64,000 bases of DNA from Bifidobacterium vespertilionis (GCF_008698145.1 NZ_RZNZ01000001.1:186001-250000), one strand, 5' to 3'. Counted from the stretch's first letter, positions 16,350 to 26,022 are shown. A program made the numbers and translations. The notes: generated by a model from the sequence alone, not told the origin.

Positions 16350-19300
16350 TCACCCGATCAGATGCCGGTACAGCTCCGGATCGATCGGCTCGGCCAGTCG
16401 CAGCGTGGACAGCGTGACCTTGACGCTTCCCCGGCCGTCGGCACTGGGCTTGGATGTCAGGGTGGGATGATCGAACGCCGTCACGCGGCCGACGTAGTAA
16501 TACTTGCCGTCCTTCGCTTCGGCCTTGCGCATCACGAACAGCGGCACGAAATGGGAGGCGTCCCAATCAGGCCCCTCGCCTTCGCGGACCCATTGGAATT
16601 CGGGCGAATTCGGGGTGCGGCCGTTCTTGCTGAAGTACCGCATCTCCTGCGCGTTGAGGAATTCGTCCTCGTACTGGCTGGCCGCGTATTTGACGAAGAT
16701 CGGCATGGTCCCGGTTTCCTTGTCCAGGCAGTAGCCGCCCACGTTCTGCGGGGTGTTCTCCTTCCCCCACCCGCACAGCCGCATCACGTCGGCCAGCGAG
16801 TACTTGCGTCCGTAACGGAACGCGCGGTCGAAGGCGCGACGCCGGCCGCCGGACGCGGAGAGCAGGTCGCGGCAGTTGAGCATGCCCACGCGGATCGTGT
16901 CGGCGAGGAAATCGCGGAACGTGCGGTTGGATGACAACTCGTCCGTCAGCCATGTGCAAGCGCGGTACGTCTCCCCCGCCGCTTCGATCAGCGGAGAGCC
17001 GCCGAACCGCTTGCGGTTCGGATCGGTGAAGTAGGTGTAGTCGAGCACGCGGATGGCGGAGTCGAACTGGTCGCCCGACGGATCCGCCGCGGGGAACTCG
17101 CCGTGGATCGCGGCCATCAGCGCATCCCTGCCCATCGGCCCGTTCGCGTTGATGAGCCGGTCGAGAATGATCAGCTCGTGCGGCCGCAAACCGGGCAGCA
17201 GCAGTTCCGTCGCCATCTTCAGGACGGCGTCGGCGGTTGCGGAAACCGGCTCCAATTGGTCCAGAAACGTTGCGTTCCGCTGCCCGCCCGGCTGTTTGCC
17301 ACGTCCGATGCTCTGCTCGCGCGACCGGACGAAGTCCAGATAGTTGCTGCCCTTCGAAGCCATCGTCATCGGCAGGGACGGGTCATGGCGGTATACGTCG
17401 GTCAGCATCGGGATGCGCCCGAGCTCGAATCGCAGTATGCGGTATTGATGGGTCAGGCGCTTCATATCCGACCAGTCGGCGGCATCCAGCGACCTGAGCA
17501 CGCGCTCGCGGGCGATCGGATCGAAGCTGATGGACGACAGGCCGATCGATTTGCGCTGCATGTTGCGGCGCGCGATGTCCCGATCGCCGGTATTGCCGTA
17601 CAGAGCCACCGGGATCAGGAAATTATTCGTGTAGTTGCCGATGAAATCGATCACCACGACGCTGTCCTTGTGCGGGAACCGGCGCAGGCCGCGGCCCAGC
17701 TGCTGGGTGAATACGATGCTCGATTCGGTGCTGCGCAGCATGACGATCTGGTTGAGCGCGGGGATGTCGACGCCCTCGTTGAACAGGTCGACGGTGAACA
17801 GGTAGTCGAGCTCGCCGTTCTCCAATTGCTTCACATACTCGTCGCGCCGTTCGGGCGTGACCGGCCGTCCGTTCTCGTCGGTACTGGTCACAGCGGCGGT
17901 GTGGTACGGGCGCTCCGCCTGCTGGTTGATCTGCATGTTGAACAGGCGGGACAGCTCCCGGGCCTCCTCCTGGCGGCTGCAGAACACCAGCCCGGTGACC
18001 GGAAGGCCGAACTGCCCGTATTCCTGCAATTTGTCGATGATGTAGCGCACGCGCTCGGGCGTGGCCAGTTGGTCGATCTCGTACTTGAGCTGGCGTTTCT
18101 CCTCGGCGGACGCCCCTGACGCCACGCCGATCGTCCCGCCGTCCCCCGAGCCGATGTATTCCGCCACGCCGTAGTAGTGGAACGGGCAGAGCATGCCCTC
18201 GTCCAACGCCTTCTGCAGACGGATCTCGTATGCGATGTTGTGGCCGAACAGTTCGAAGACGTTGAAGCCGTCGGGACGCTCCGGGGTGGCGGTCATGCCG
18301 AGCATGAACGCCGCGTCACGGAAGTGGTCGATCACCTTCCGGTAGCCTTCCGCGCCGGCATGGTGGGCCTCGTCGATCAGCACATAGTCGAACTCGTCCG
18401 ATGCGAACTGCGCGAGCACCTCCGGGTTGCGCATCGTCTGCACGGTGGCGAACACGTAGCGCCGATCGTGCTGCTTGCTGGTGCCCGAAAACAGGCCGAT
18501 CTCGGAATCGTCGCAGCCGAGCACGCGGCGGTAGGATTCCATGGCCTTGGTGAGGATCTGCTGCTGCTGGGCGATGTACAGCATGCGCCTGGGCTTGGCG
18601 GCCCGCACGTCGAAGGCCGACAGATACGTTTTGCCGGTGCCCGTGGCGGAGATGATGATCGCACGGTGCTCGCCCTGCCGTCGCAGATCGGCGAGATTGC
18701 GCAGAGCCTCCCGTTGCATGGCGTTGGGTTCGATCGTGCGCGTCTCCAGATCGCGCAGGATCTCCCGGCGAGGCGGGGCGTAGCGCTTGAAATCCTCCTC
18801 GTACCGCCGGATCCAATCTTCGGTCAGCGGTTCGGAGTCGGCGATCTGGGAGTCGAGTTCCTCGCGGAACTGCCGCACGAGATCGCCTTCGCCCAGTGAT
18901 GAGACGCGCAGATTCCATTCCCGCTGCGTGTCCAGCGCCGGGCCGGTGAGATTGGAGCTGCCCACGTAGAGGTTGTAGTACGGTCGTCCGTTGCGCATGC
19001 GGCGCGCGAACACATAGCCCTTCGGGTGGAACGGACGGGCATGGATCGCGGCGCCGGCGTCCTCCGAGCCTTCCTGCGATGCGCCGTTCCAGACGCGCAC
19101 GTCCACGCCGGCCACGTCGTGCAGATGCAGCAATTCCCAGAACGCCTTCGGATCGTTGAAGAAGTTCTTCGTGGACGTGATCAGCCTGCTCGGCGTCTGC
19201 CCGCCATGCGCGGATGCCCGTCTGCCGTGCGTCCGAAAATCCTCGAACAGCGTGAGCAGTGCGCCCGCCGAAACGAATGCCACGGACATGTCGAACGCAT

Positions 19301-19541
19301 CGCAGGAGGCGATCTCCTCGCTGAGCTCTCCTCCCATCGTCAAACCATCCGGCCTGTTGGCGATCAGGACGGGACGGTATGTGCCTGATGCCTCCAGCTT
19401 CGACCCGATCAGGCCGGCGATGACGTCGTCCAGGACGGATTTCGCATCATCGGCTACATCGGCTGCATGGGCTGCGTCGGCTGCACCGATGTCGTCGTGG
19501 CTCGTTCGGGGAAGGGGCTCGGCCATGGACTCGGCTCGCAT
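16350..19541 (-). CDS. Superfamily-2 helicase with PLD nuclease-like and DUF3427 domains
   Basis: This 1063-residue protein has, in order, a phospholipase-D-like domain with one HKD-type motif (His172, Lys174 in FHPKGYVF; GSSNLTG at 194-200) and a DEAH helicase with Walker A ATGTGKT (299-305) and IDEAHHAG (DEAH 390-393). Next come a helicase C lobe with QQLGRGLRR and a DUF3427 C-terminus of about 300 residues. This architecture is known in bacterial accessory and defence regions; nucleic-acid cutting or remodelling is inferred. A NUDIX hydrolase gene ends 4 bases upstream, so the two form an operon. The ribosome-binding site is weak, and ATG five codons later is possible. Confidence 0.85.
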   Translation of the reverse strand: MRAESMAEPLPRTSHDDIGAADAAHAADVADDAKSVLDDVIAGLIGSKLEASGTYRPVLIANRPDGLTMGGELSEEIASCDAFDMSVAFVSAGALLTLFEDFRTHGRRASAHGGQTPSRLITSTKNFFNDPKAFWELLHLHDVAGVDVRVWNGASQEGSEDAGAAIHARPFHPKGYVFARRMRNGRPYYNLYVGSSNLTGPALDTQREWNLRVSSLGEGDLVRQFREELDSQIADSEPLTEDWIRRYEEDFKRYAPPRREILRDLETRTIEPNAMQREALRNLADLRRQGEHRAIIISATGTGKTYLSAFDVRAAKPRRMLYIAQQQQILTKAMESYRRVLGCDDSEIGLFSGTSKQHDRRYVFATVQTMRNPEVLAQFASDEFDYVLIDEAHHAGAEGYRKVIDHFRDAAFMLGMTATPERPDGFNVFELFGHNIAYEIRLQKALDEGMLCPFHYYGVAEYIGSGDGGTIGVASGASAEEKRQLKYEIDQLATPERVRYIIDKLQEYGQFGLPVTGLVFCSRQEEARELSRLFNMQINQQAERPYHTAAVTSTDENGRPVTPERRDEYVKQLENGELDYLFTVDLFNEGVDIPALNQIVMLRSTESSIVFTQQLGRGLRRFPHKDSVVVIDFIGNYTNNFLIPVALYGNTGDRDIARRNMQRKSIGLSSISFDPIARERVLRSLDAADWSDMKRLTHQYRILRFELGRIPMLTDVYRHDPSLPMTMASKGSNYLDFVRSREQSIGRGKQPGGQRNATFLDQLEPVSATADAVLKMATELLLPGLRPHELIILDRLINANGPMGRDALMAAIHGEFPAADPSGDQFDSAIRVLDYTYFTDPNRKRFGGSPLIEAAGETYRACTWLTDELSSNRTFRDFLADTIRVGMLNCRDLLSASGGRRRAFDRAFRYGRKYSLADVMRLCGWGKENTPQNVGGYCLDKETGTMPIFVKYAASQYEDEFLNAQEMRYFSKNGRTPNSPEFQWVREGEGPDWDASHFVPLFVMRKAEAKDGKYYYVGRVTAFDHPTLTSKPSADGRGSVKVTLSTLRLAEPIDPELYRHLIG

Positions 19542-19545
19542 CGCG

Positions 19546-19986
19546 CTATGCCGCTTCCGGGGCCAAGAAACGCTTGCCGGCGATGATCGCGACGGCCTCG
19601 CGGTCCACCGGCGCCCATTCGAGGGACGGCATGTCCTGCGGGGCGAGCCAGCGGATTTCGGTGTGCTCGGTCAGACGCGGGTTACCGGCCGTCAGATGGC
19701 AGACGAACGTGGTGAGGCGGACGGTGCCGAAGTCGTAGTCGTATTCGCTAGTGCGCACCTGCTCGGCCACCTCGACCTCGCACAGCAGCTCCTCCTCGAT
19801 CTCGCGGTGGAGTGCCTGACGGGGCGTCTCGTGCGGCTCGATCTTGCCCCCGGGGAACTCCCAGAAGCCGGCGAGGGCCTTGCCGGGGCCACGCCTCGCG
19901 CACAGCACCTTGCCATCGCGCACAATCGCCGCCCCCACAACGTTGATCAGCTTGCGCTTGCCGCCCTCGGTGTCCGTCTGCTGCAT
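19546..19986 (-). CDS. NUDIX hydrolase, MutT/8-oxo-dGTPase type
   Basis: This 146-residue protein carries the full NUDIX box, G-x5-E-x7-RE-x-x-EE (GKIEPHE...HREIEEELL), at about residues 45-67. The MutT-like lead-in WEFPGGKIE and N-terminus VVGAAIVRDGKVLCARR are also present. MutT-group enzymes hydrolyse 8-oxo-dGTP or other nucleotide diphosphate derivatives. GGAAGG lies 9 bases before the ATG. It is the first gene of a two-gene unit with the PLD-helicase-DUF3427 protein, so its substrate may be tied to that system and not to general housekeeping. Confidence 0.88.
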   Translation of the reverse strand: MQQTDTEGGKRKLINVVGAAIVRDGKVLCARRGPGKALAGFWEFPGGKIEPHETPRQALHREIEEELLCEVEVAEQVRTSEYDYDFGTVRLTTFVCHLTAGNPRLTEHTEIRWLAPQDMPSLEWAPVDREAVAIIAGKRFLAPEAA

Positions 19987-20070
19987 GAATGCCGCCTTCC
20001 TGTTGTCCTGTGTTGCCCCTTGTTGTGACCGCACACCAGGATACAACAGCGCGCGGGTACCGAAATGGAC

Positions 20071-20116
20071 GTGCCGGAATGGACGATCCGGGTTGCGTTT
20101 TCGTCCATTCCGGCAC
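20071..20116. terminator. Perfect 16-base stem hairpin
   Basis: GTGCCGGAATGGACGA and its exact complement enclose a 14-base loop. It lies between the ABC permease stop (20136) and the NUDIX start, and probably ends the ABC operon transcript; no T run is present. A third partial copy of the arm follows on the minus strand. Confidence 0.5.
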
Positions 20117-20135
20117 CCGCAGGGCACCTGGCCCC

Positions 20136-21653
20136 TTATTTGCGGCTCCGCCGGATGCGGCCCACGGCGAGTCCGATGCACAGGAACGCGCCACCGAACA
20201 GGGCCACCAGGGCGAGGGAGCCGAGCCAGCCGGTCACGGATGCACCCGCGGCGGACGCGGTGCCGATGCCGAGCGCGTTGTCGATCGCGACGCAGTACCA
20301 CCAGCCGGGCAGCAGCTTGGCCAGCGCGACCATCGCGGCGGGCATGATGTCCAGCGGAACCGAGAGGCCGGAGGAGAACAGGAAGGCCAGACCGAAAATG
20401 TTGGCGAATCCGTTCGCCGCCACCTCCGAGAAGCCGCACTCGCTGAGCATGAAGCCGCACGCCACGGTCATGAGCGCGTACACGCAGGTCGAGCCGAACG
20501 TCATCGCCAAGCCGGACGGGGACACGTCCGCGACCGTGAGGCCGGCGGCCGCCATGAGCGCGATCGTCGCCGCCAGATAGAGCACGCACACCAGCAGGGC
20601 GAAGACGCACAGCGTCGCGGTCCGCTGCAGGGCCATGGTCGTCATGCGCTGCGGCGAGGCGATCAGACGCCGGCTCACCTCGCCGTTGGAGAACGCGCTC
20701 AGGATGATCGAGGTGCAGATGGTCATGGCGAGGAACAGCGGGTACAGGGCGGTCTTCATCGTGTTGCCGAAGCCGCCCGCCGCCACCTGCTCGGCGCTCG
20801 CGGCATCCGACTCATCGTGGTCCGGCACGTCCACGACGGCGATCGCGCGGTTCGCGTCCTTGTCCGTTGAAACGTCGACCGCACGGGTCACCGCCTTGGA
20901 CAGATCGTCGAAGGTCGGCGTGCGGGGGGAATCCTTCGTCTCGGAGCGTCCGGTCAGGGCGGCCTTCAGATCGTCGAGCGATGCGACGGAACCAGAGACA
21001 GTGGAACCGGAAGAATCGGAACCGGAGGCATTCGAGCCGGATCCGATGGTCCCCGCGGCGCCGGCACCCGCGGAACCGGACTCGATGCCCGTCCGGATCC
21101 CGTCCAGCACCTGATCGGGCAGATCCACCTGCGCGATCGACCCGGCCAGCGCCGTGCGCGTGATCGTGAGGAATCCGTTGACGGTCATGCCGGCCATCGT
21201 GCCCGCGCCGGACGTGTAGCTGGTCACGGTCTGGACGCTTGGCGGTTCGACGGCCTTGCCACTGGCGTCCGTCCCGTCGGCGGTCGCGTCGAGCAGCCCC
21301 TGTGCGAAACCGTCTGGGATGATGACGATCAGATCGGTCCAGTGCGAGGCGACCGCCTGCTGCAGCGTCTCCGGATCGTCGGGCAGATCGGTCAGATCGC
21401 TCGACGCGGACAGATACGATCGCATGCCGTCCGCCACGCCGCCTCGGTTCGCGTCGCGGTCCACCACCGCCACGGTCGGCCTTCCCGGATCGTAGGTGGG
21501 ATCGGCGCTGGTCCCGGCGTTCGCGGACGACGCGCTGGAGGACAGCATCGACCAGCTCATCGAGAGCATCAGGATGCCCAGAAGCACCAGATAGATGATC
21601 AGATACAGCTTGTGCGCGGACAGGATGCGTAGGGTGGCCTTACAGGTGTTCAT
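20136..21653 (-). CDS. ABC-2 type transporter permease (second subunit)
   Basis: This 505-residue protein has one N-terminal membrane segment, a long extracellular part (about residues 35-300, rich in Ser, Asp and Gly), and five to six C-terminal membrane segments. This is the layout of ABC-2 permeases of the YhgE/ABC2_membrane_3 group. It overlaps the preceding permease gene by 14 bases and has AGGAGG upstream. With its partner and the ATPase it should form an exporter for a drug, lipid or peptide. The two-component system facing it suggests the exporter is induced by an envelope signal. Confidence 0.8.
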   Translation of the reverse strand: MNTCKATLRILSAHKLYLIIYLVLLGILMLSMSWSMLSSSASSANAGTSADPTYDPGRPTVAVVDRDANRGGVADGMRSYLSASSDLTDLPDDPETLQQAVASHWTDLIVIIPDGFAQGLLDATADGTDASGKAVEPPSVQTVTSYTSGAGTMAGMTVNGFLTITRTALAGSIAQVDLPDQVLDGIRTGIESGSAGAGAAGTIGSGSNASGSDSSGSTVSGSVASLDDLKAALTGRSETKDSPRTPTFDDLSKAVTRAVDVSTDKDANRAIAVVDVPDHDESDAASAEQVAAGGFGNTMKTALYPLFLAMTICTSIILSAFSNGEVSRRLIASPQRMTTMALQRTATLCVFALLVCVLYLAATIALMAAAGLTVADVSPSGLAMTFGSTCVYALMTVACGFMLSECGFSEVAANGFANIFGLAFLFSSGLSVPLDIMPAAMVALAKLLPGWWYCVAIDNALGIGTASAAGASVTGWLGSLALVALFGGAFLCIGLAVGRIRRSRK

Positions 21654-22911
21654 AACGTTGCCTCCTCAGCAGGATCACGCCGACTGCGAGGAACAGCGCG
21701 CTCATGGCGAGCAGCGTTCCGCAGGTGCGCAGGAAAGGGCCGTAGCCGTCGTAGTACATGAGGGAATAGAACAGGTTGACCACCTGTTGTGCGGGGTTGA
21801 TCGCGCCGAGCACGGGCACGTTGCGGGCGATCCAGTCGTTCAGCTGCATGGCGAATCCGCCGTACAGGCCGGTGAACAGCGACAGCAGGCAGCTGACGGC
21901 GCTGATGAGCGCGGCTCCGGCGGAGGCCTGCAGCTTGGGGATTGTGCCGAACAGGGTGCCGGCCGAGCTGGTCATGAACGAGGCCACCGCGACGGCGACC
22001 ACGGCCGCCGGCTCGCGTCCGCCGATCCCGACGCCGCACACGTAGCGGATATAGGCCAGGGCGATGAGCAGCGCGGCGAACGAGCACAGCCAGCAGGCCA
22101 GGAATCCCGCGAGCAGCTGGCTCGACCGCCTCAGGGGCGCGACGGTGCGGCGGATGCCCAGCGCGGACAGGTTCGCCTGTGTCATGCTGACCGCGTTGGC
22201 CGCGTAGGACATGGCCATCAGGCAGGCCATGGCCAGCAGCGCGTAGAAGTACCGGGCCGTCACGTCCGGCTTGAAATTGGTGAGCGTGATCTCGCGGGTC
22301 ATGCGCGCGTCGTAGCCCACCGTGCTCCAGAACGATTCGCTCAGCAGGGCCTGGGGATTGTCCTTGAGCGCCTGGCGGGTGACGGCGTCGGTGCGGTTGT
22401 ACATGTCCACCGCCACCTTGAGGGCAGCCACGGAGATGGCCAGACCGGACCCGTCCGTGGAATCGGACGCCGCGATGGCGGCCTTGCGGCTCAGGGTGAG
22501 CGCGAGGCGACCGTCGCCGTCGGCGGCCAGATAGCCCTTCGCCGTGCCGTCCGCGAGCAGGCGTTCGGCGCCCTCGACGGAATCGGTTTCGGTGATGGTC
22601 AGGAGACGCTGGCCGTCCGTGGCGGTTCCACCGTTGTCCGCGGCCCCGGAGCCGGACCCCGTCGCGGTCCCCTCCGGTGTTGCGGTTCCGTCCGCCAGCG
22701 CGGTGACGACGGCCTGCGCGCTGTAGGCCTTGTCCCAGTTCGCGTCGGCCACCACCGCCATCGGGACGGGCTTGACCTTGTAGCCTTCGGCCAGTCCGCC
22801 GAACATGCCGGTGAACATGGTGGCGAGGACGACCGGGAACAGCACCAGCCAGAACAGCGCGGTCCTGTTGCGCAGATTCACCTTCAATACGGTGAGGAAT
22901 GTGGTCCACAT
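21640..22911 (-). CDS. ABC-2 type transporter permease (first subunit)
   Basis: This 423-residue ABC-2 permease starts MWTTFLTVLKVNLRNRTALF, with one N-terminal membrane segment, an extracellular region of about 170 residues, then five to six membrane segments. It begins 12 bases after the ATPase stop and overlaps the next permease by 14 bases, so the three are one operon. The permeases are related in layout and probably form a heterodimer. GGGGGA precedes the ATG. Confidence 0.82.
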   Translation of the reverse strand: MWTTFLTVLKVNLRNRTALFWLVLFPVVLATMFTGMFGGLAEGYKVKPVPMAVVADANWDKAYSAQAVVTALADGTATPEGTATGSGSGAADNGGTATDGQRLLTITETDSVEGAERLLADGTAKGYLAADGDGRLALTLSRKAAIAASDSTDGSGLAISVAALKVAVDMYNRTDAVTRQALKDNPQALLSESFWSTVGYDARMTREITLTNFKPDVTARYFYALLAMACLMAMSYAANAVSMTQANLSALGIRRTVAPLRRSSQLLAGFLACWLCSFAALLIALAYIRYVCGVGIGGREPAAVVAVAVASFMTSSAGTLFGTIPKLQASAGAALISAVSCLLSLFTGLYGGFAMQLNDWIARNVPVLGAINPAQQVVNLFYSLMYYDGYGPFLRTCGTLLAMSALFLAVGVILLRRQRYEHL

Positions 22912-22923
22912 GGCAATCCCCCG

Positions 22924-23877
22924 TCAGTCCCTGAGCGCCTTGCCGGTCAGCTCCAGGAACACGTCGTTCAGGGTGGGCGGCCGGCTCGTCAGATGCCCCA
23001 CGTTCGCGTGATCCTCGCGCAGCGCGGCCAGCAGGTCCACCAGATTGTGCTCCCCGCGACGGCAGCTCACCTCCAGCTCTCGCCCGTCGTACGAGGCGTC
23101 GATGACGAACGGCAGAGCCCGAATGCCCGTCAGAGCGTCATCGGTCAGATCGAGGGTCTCCACGGTGATCCGCTCCCCCTTGTCGATCATGCCCTTGAGC
23201 TCGTCCGCGGTGCCGAGCGCCAGATGGCGGCCGTGGTCCATGATGAGGATGCGGTCGCAGATCCGCTCCACCTCCTCCATGTAGTGGCTGGTGTAGATCA
23301 CCGTGGCTCCGGCCTTGTTGAGCCGCTGGATGCCCTCGAGGATCGCGTTGCGGCTCTGCGGGTCCACGGCCACGGTCGGCTCGTCGAAGAAGATCAGATC
23401 CGGCTTGTGCGCGATGCCGCACGCGATGTTGAGGCGCCTCAGCAGGCCGCCGGACAGCTTGCCCGGCCGGAAGGCGCGGAACTCGCCCAGATCCACGAAG
23501 TCGATCGCCTCCCTGACGAGCGGTTCGCGGTCGGACTTGCGCGGCACGTACAGCGAGCAGAAGTAGTCGATGTTCTCCTCGACCGTGAGCTCATTGAACA
23601 CGGCCACATCCTGCGGCACGATGCCGATGCGCCGCTTGAGCGCGTAGCTGGTGGGCGTCATCGGCTGACCGAACACGCGGATCGTGCCCGATTCGTACGC
23701 CAGCAGGGCGAGGATGCAGTTGATCGCCGTGGTCTTGCCCGATCCGTTGGGCCCCAGCAGGCCGAAGATCTCCCCCGGGCGCACCTCCAGGTCGAAATAG
23801 TCTAGCGCCACCATGTCGCCGTAGCGCTTGACCAGCCGGCTGACCTGCACGGCCGGGGTTGTGGTCTTGTCTTCCAT
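22924..23877 (-). CDS. ABC transporter ATP-binding protein
   Basis: This 317-residue ATPase has Walker A GPNGSGKTT, Q-loop VPQDVAV, signature LSGGLLRRL and Walker B LIFFDEPTVAVDPQ. It belongs to the DrrA/CcmA-like ABC-2 exporter group, with a C-terminal extension after the H-loop. The ATG was chosen because AAAGGAG lies 5 bases upstream; an upstream in-frame Met has no such site. It heads an operon with two ABC-2 permeases and faces a two-component system across about 200 bases. Confidence 0.88.
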   Translation of the reverse strand: MEDKTTTPAVQVSRLVKRYGDMVALDYFDLEVRPGEIFGLLGPNGSGKTTAINCILALLAYESGTIRVFGQPMTPTSYALKRRIGIVPQDVAVFNELTVEENIDYFCSLYVPRKSDREPLVREAIDFVDLGEFRAFRPGKLSGGLLRRLNIACGIAHKPDLIFFDEPTVAVDPQSRNAILEGIQRLNKAGATVIYTSHYMEEVERICDRILIMDHGRHLALGTADELKGMIDKGERITVETLDLTDDALTGIRALPFVIDASYDGRELEVSCRRGEHNLVDLLAALREDHANVGHLTSRPPTLNDVFLELTGKALRD

Positions 23878-23940
23878 GATCGCTCCTTTCGTCGATGGCT
23901 CCATCATGCGGCCCGAGGGTGTGCGGCCGCCACCGGCGAA

Positions 23941-23976
23941 TGTCACGATTCGTTCCCGGGACGGTGACATTTGTCA
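23941..23976. promoter_or_regulatory. Candidate operator with TGTCA/TGACA half-sites
   Basis: TGTCAC at 23941-23946 faces GTGACA at 23964-23969. The second half-site is part of TGACATTTGTCA (23965-23976), a perfect palindrome. It sits between the divergent ABC operon and sensor-kinase gene, the expected place for the response regulator to bind. This is inference from position and symmetry only. Confidence 0.4.
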
Positions 23977-24076
23977 TCACTTGCCATTGCGGGACGTTGC
24001 CGACCGCGATCCCCCGCTCCGCGCCGGTTTTGCGATACGCTGGAGCGGGAACAGGAGCGTAAGGGAGGCCCGACGC

Positions 24077-25315
24077 ATGCGCATCATGATCGACAAGGGG
24101 CTGCTGCTCGCATTGGGGGCGGCGCTTGCCCTGACCGGCCCCCATCCCGCGGCACTGGACGCCGTGTTCATCGCCGGGCTGCTGGCCGTCGTGTGCGCAT
24201 CCGCGCTGGCCGAATGGCTCATGGGCTCGCATCACGCGTGGATTCCCGTGTGCCTGATGTCCGTGGCGGCCGTCGCATGCCCGTCATGGGTCGCGTTCAT
24301 GACGCCCGTCGCCTATGACGCAGCCCGTGCGCGCGTCCCCGAGTCCCTCACGGATCCGTTGCGCTCGGCGCTGCGATGGATGTGGATCGTTCCTGTGCTG
24401 CGGACGCTGGTGGACGGGAGCATCGACATGGCCTCGCTGACCGCCGCCGCCCCGGTCGCCGTCGCTGTGTGTGCGTCCTTCGCGTTCGGCAGCCGCGCAT
24501 CGATGGCCGAACGATTGCGGTCCGATCTCAACGCCTTCGAGGACCGCGCGCGAGACGCGGCCCGGTCGAACCGCGTGCGGCTGGCCGACCTGTCCGAGGA
24601 GCGTGACCGATCGGTGCGTATGGCCACGCTCGCCGAGCGCACGCGCATCGCCCGGGAAATCCATGACAACGTGGGCCATCTGCTCACGCGCGCGATCATG
24701 CAGGTCGAAGCGGGCAAAGCGGTCGCCGATGCCACCAACGACGCCGTGGCCGGCAGGGGCTTCGACGAGGTGGGCGTCACGCTGCATGATGCGATGACGA
24801 TGGTGCGGCGATCGGTGCACGATCTGGAGGATGAAGGCACCGATTTCGGCGCGCGTATCGATGACGCGGTCCGGTCGTTCGACGGGGCTACCGCGGGATT
24901 CTCGGTCGCGCTTGCCAATGGCATCGACTCCGCGCCGGCGCCCGTGGCGCGTGCTTTCGCCACGATCATCCGCGAATCCCTGACGAATGTGGTGCGGCAC
25001 AGCGACGCGCCGGGGGCAAGCGTGACGTTGCGTGATTTCCCCGCGTTTTGGCAGCTTGTGGTGCGTGACGGCGGACCGGCGAAGGCGCGGGTGAATCATG
25101 ATGGGGATCCGGGCGGAGACGACGGACTGCCGCGCGGCATGGGCGTGGCGGACATCGAATCGCGTGCCCGGCAGCTGGGAGGCTCGGCGACGTGCGGTCC
25201 GTATGGCGGCGGCTGGCGCGTGTTCGTCTCCGTGCCGAAGGATCGCTGGAACGACAAAGCGTCTGGCAACGACAAAGAGTCTGACAACGCCGATCAACCG
25301 AGGAGGAACCCATGA
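24077..25315 (+). CDS. Sensor histidine kinase, DesK/NarX type
   Basis: This 412-residue kinase has four to five membrane segments in the first 150 residues, a coiled helix, then a HisKA_3 box with the phosphorylated His at residue 196 (REIHDNVGHLLTR). The HATPase region carries RESLTNVVRHS and GMGVADIESRA. The N-terminus has no large extracellular sensor, as in DesK-like and cell-envelope sensors. ATG follows GGAGG by 8 bases. It overlaps the response regulator gene by 4 bases (ATGA) and is divergent from an ABC exporter, its likely target. Confidence 0.88.
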   Translation: MRIMIDKGLLLALGAALALTGPHPAALDAVFIAGLLAVVCASALAEWLMGSHHAWIPVCLMSVAAVACPSWVAFMTPVAYDAARARVPESLTDPLRSALRWMWIVPVLRTLVDGSIDMASLTAAAPVAVAVCASFAFGSRASMAERLRSDLNAFEDRARDAARSNRVRLADLSEERDRSVRMATLAERTRIAREIHDNVGHLLTRAIMQVEAGKAVADATNDAVAGRGFDEVGVTLHDAMTMVRRSVHDLEDEGTDFGARIDDAVRSFDGATAGFSVALANGIDSAPAPVARAFATIIRESLTNVVRHSDAPGASVTLRDFPAFWQLVVRDGGPAKARVNHDGDPGGDDGLPRGMGVADIESRARQLGGSATCGPYGGGWRVFVSVPKDRWNDKASGNDKESDNADQPRRNP

Positions 25316-25989
25316 GAATTGCGATCGTCGACGATGATCCGATCGTCTGCCAATCGCTGCAGACCATTCTGACGGCCACCGGCGCGGCCGACGTGCTATG
25401 GACCGCCAACGACGGGGATGCGGCCGTGGCCGCGTACTTCCGCGATCCGTCGAGCCGGCCGGACGTGCTGCTCATCGACATCCAGATGCCCGGTCGGGAC
25501 GGGCTGGATGCGGCGCGGGAGATCCTTACCCGCGATCCGGGCGCGCGCATCCTGTTCCTGACCACGTTCGCGGACCGGGAGTACATCGCGCAGGCGGTGG
25601 GACTGGGCGCCAAAGGATATCTGATCAAGCAGGACGTGGCCTCCGTGCGGCCCGCGTTGGAGGCGGTGATGGCCGGTCAGGTGGTGCTGGGGGCCGAGGT
25701 GCTGGGCAAGCTCACCGTATCCGTGACCACGTCGGCGTCCGGAGACATGCCTGATTCCGCGCGCGGGAGCGAAACGCATGATGGCGTTTCCGGGCCGGAG
25801 GAGGAATGCCTCAACGAGCGCGAGCGGGAGATCGCCGCGCTGGTGGCCGAAGGACTCGACAACCGTGAGATCGCCGCCCGTCTGTTTTTCAGCGAGGGCA
25901 CCGTGCGCAACCGCATCAGCGCGATTCTGGACAAACTGGGCATGACGAACCGCACCCAGCTGGCCATCTGGTGGATCCGGTCGCACTGA
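25312..25989 (+). CDS. Response regulator, NarL/LuxR family
   Basis: This 225-residue protein has a receiver domain with acidic pocket VDDD (residues 6-9), phospho-acceptor Asp56 (LLIDIQMPG) and Lys in LIKQD, then a LuxR-type helix-turn-helix near residues 165-220 (LNEREREIAALVAEGLDNRE). AGGAGG precedes the ATG. Coupled translation with the kinase upstream shows they work as a pair. The likely target is the divergent ABC operon, possibly through the TGTCA/TGACA sites. Confidence 0.92.
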   Translation: MRIAIVDDDPIVCQSLQTILTATGAADVLWTANDGDAAVAAYFRDPSSRPDVLLIDIQMPGRDGLDAAREILTRDPGARILFLTTFADREYIAQAVGLGAKGYLIKQDVASVRPALEAVMAGQVVLGAEVLGKLTVSVTTSASGDMPDSARGSETHDGVSGPEEECLNEREREIAALVAEGLDNREIAARLFFSEGTVRNRISAILDKLGMTNRTQLAIWWIRSH

Positions 25990-26022
25990 GCGCGCGGTTG
26001 TGCTGTGTGATTCCGCTGCCAA

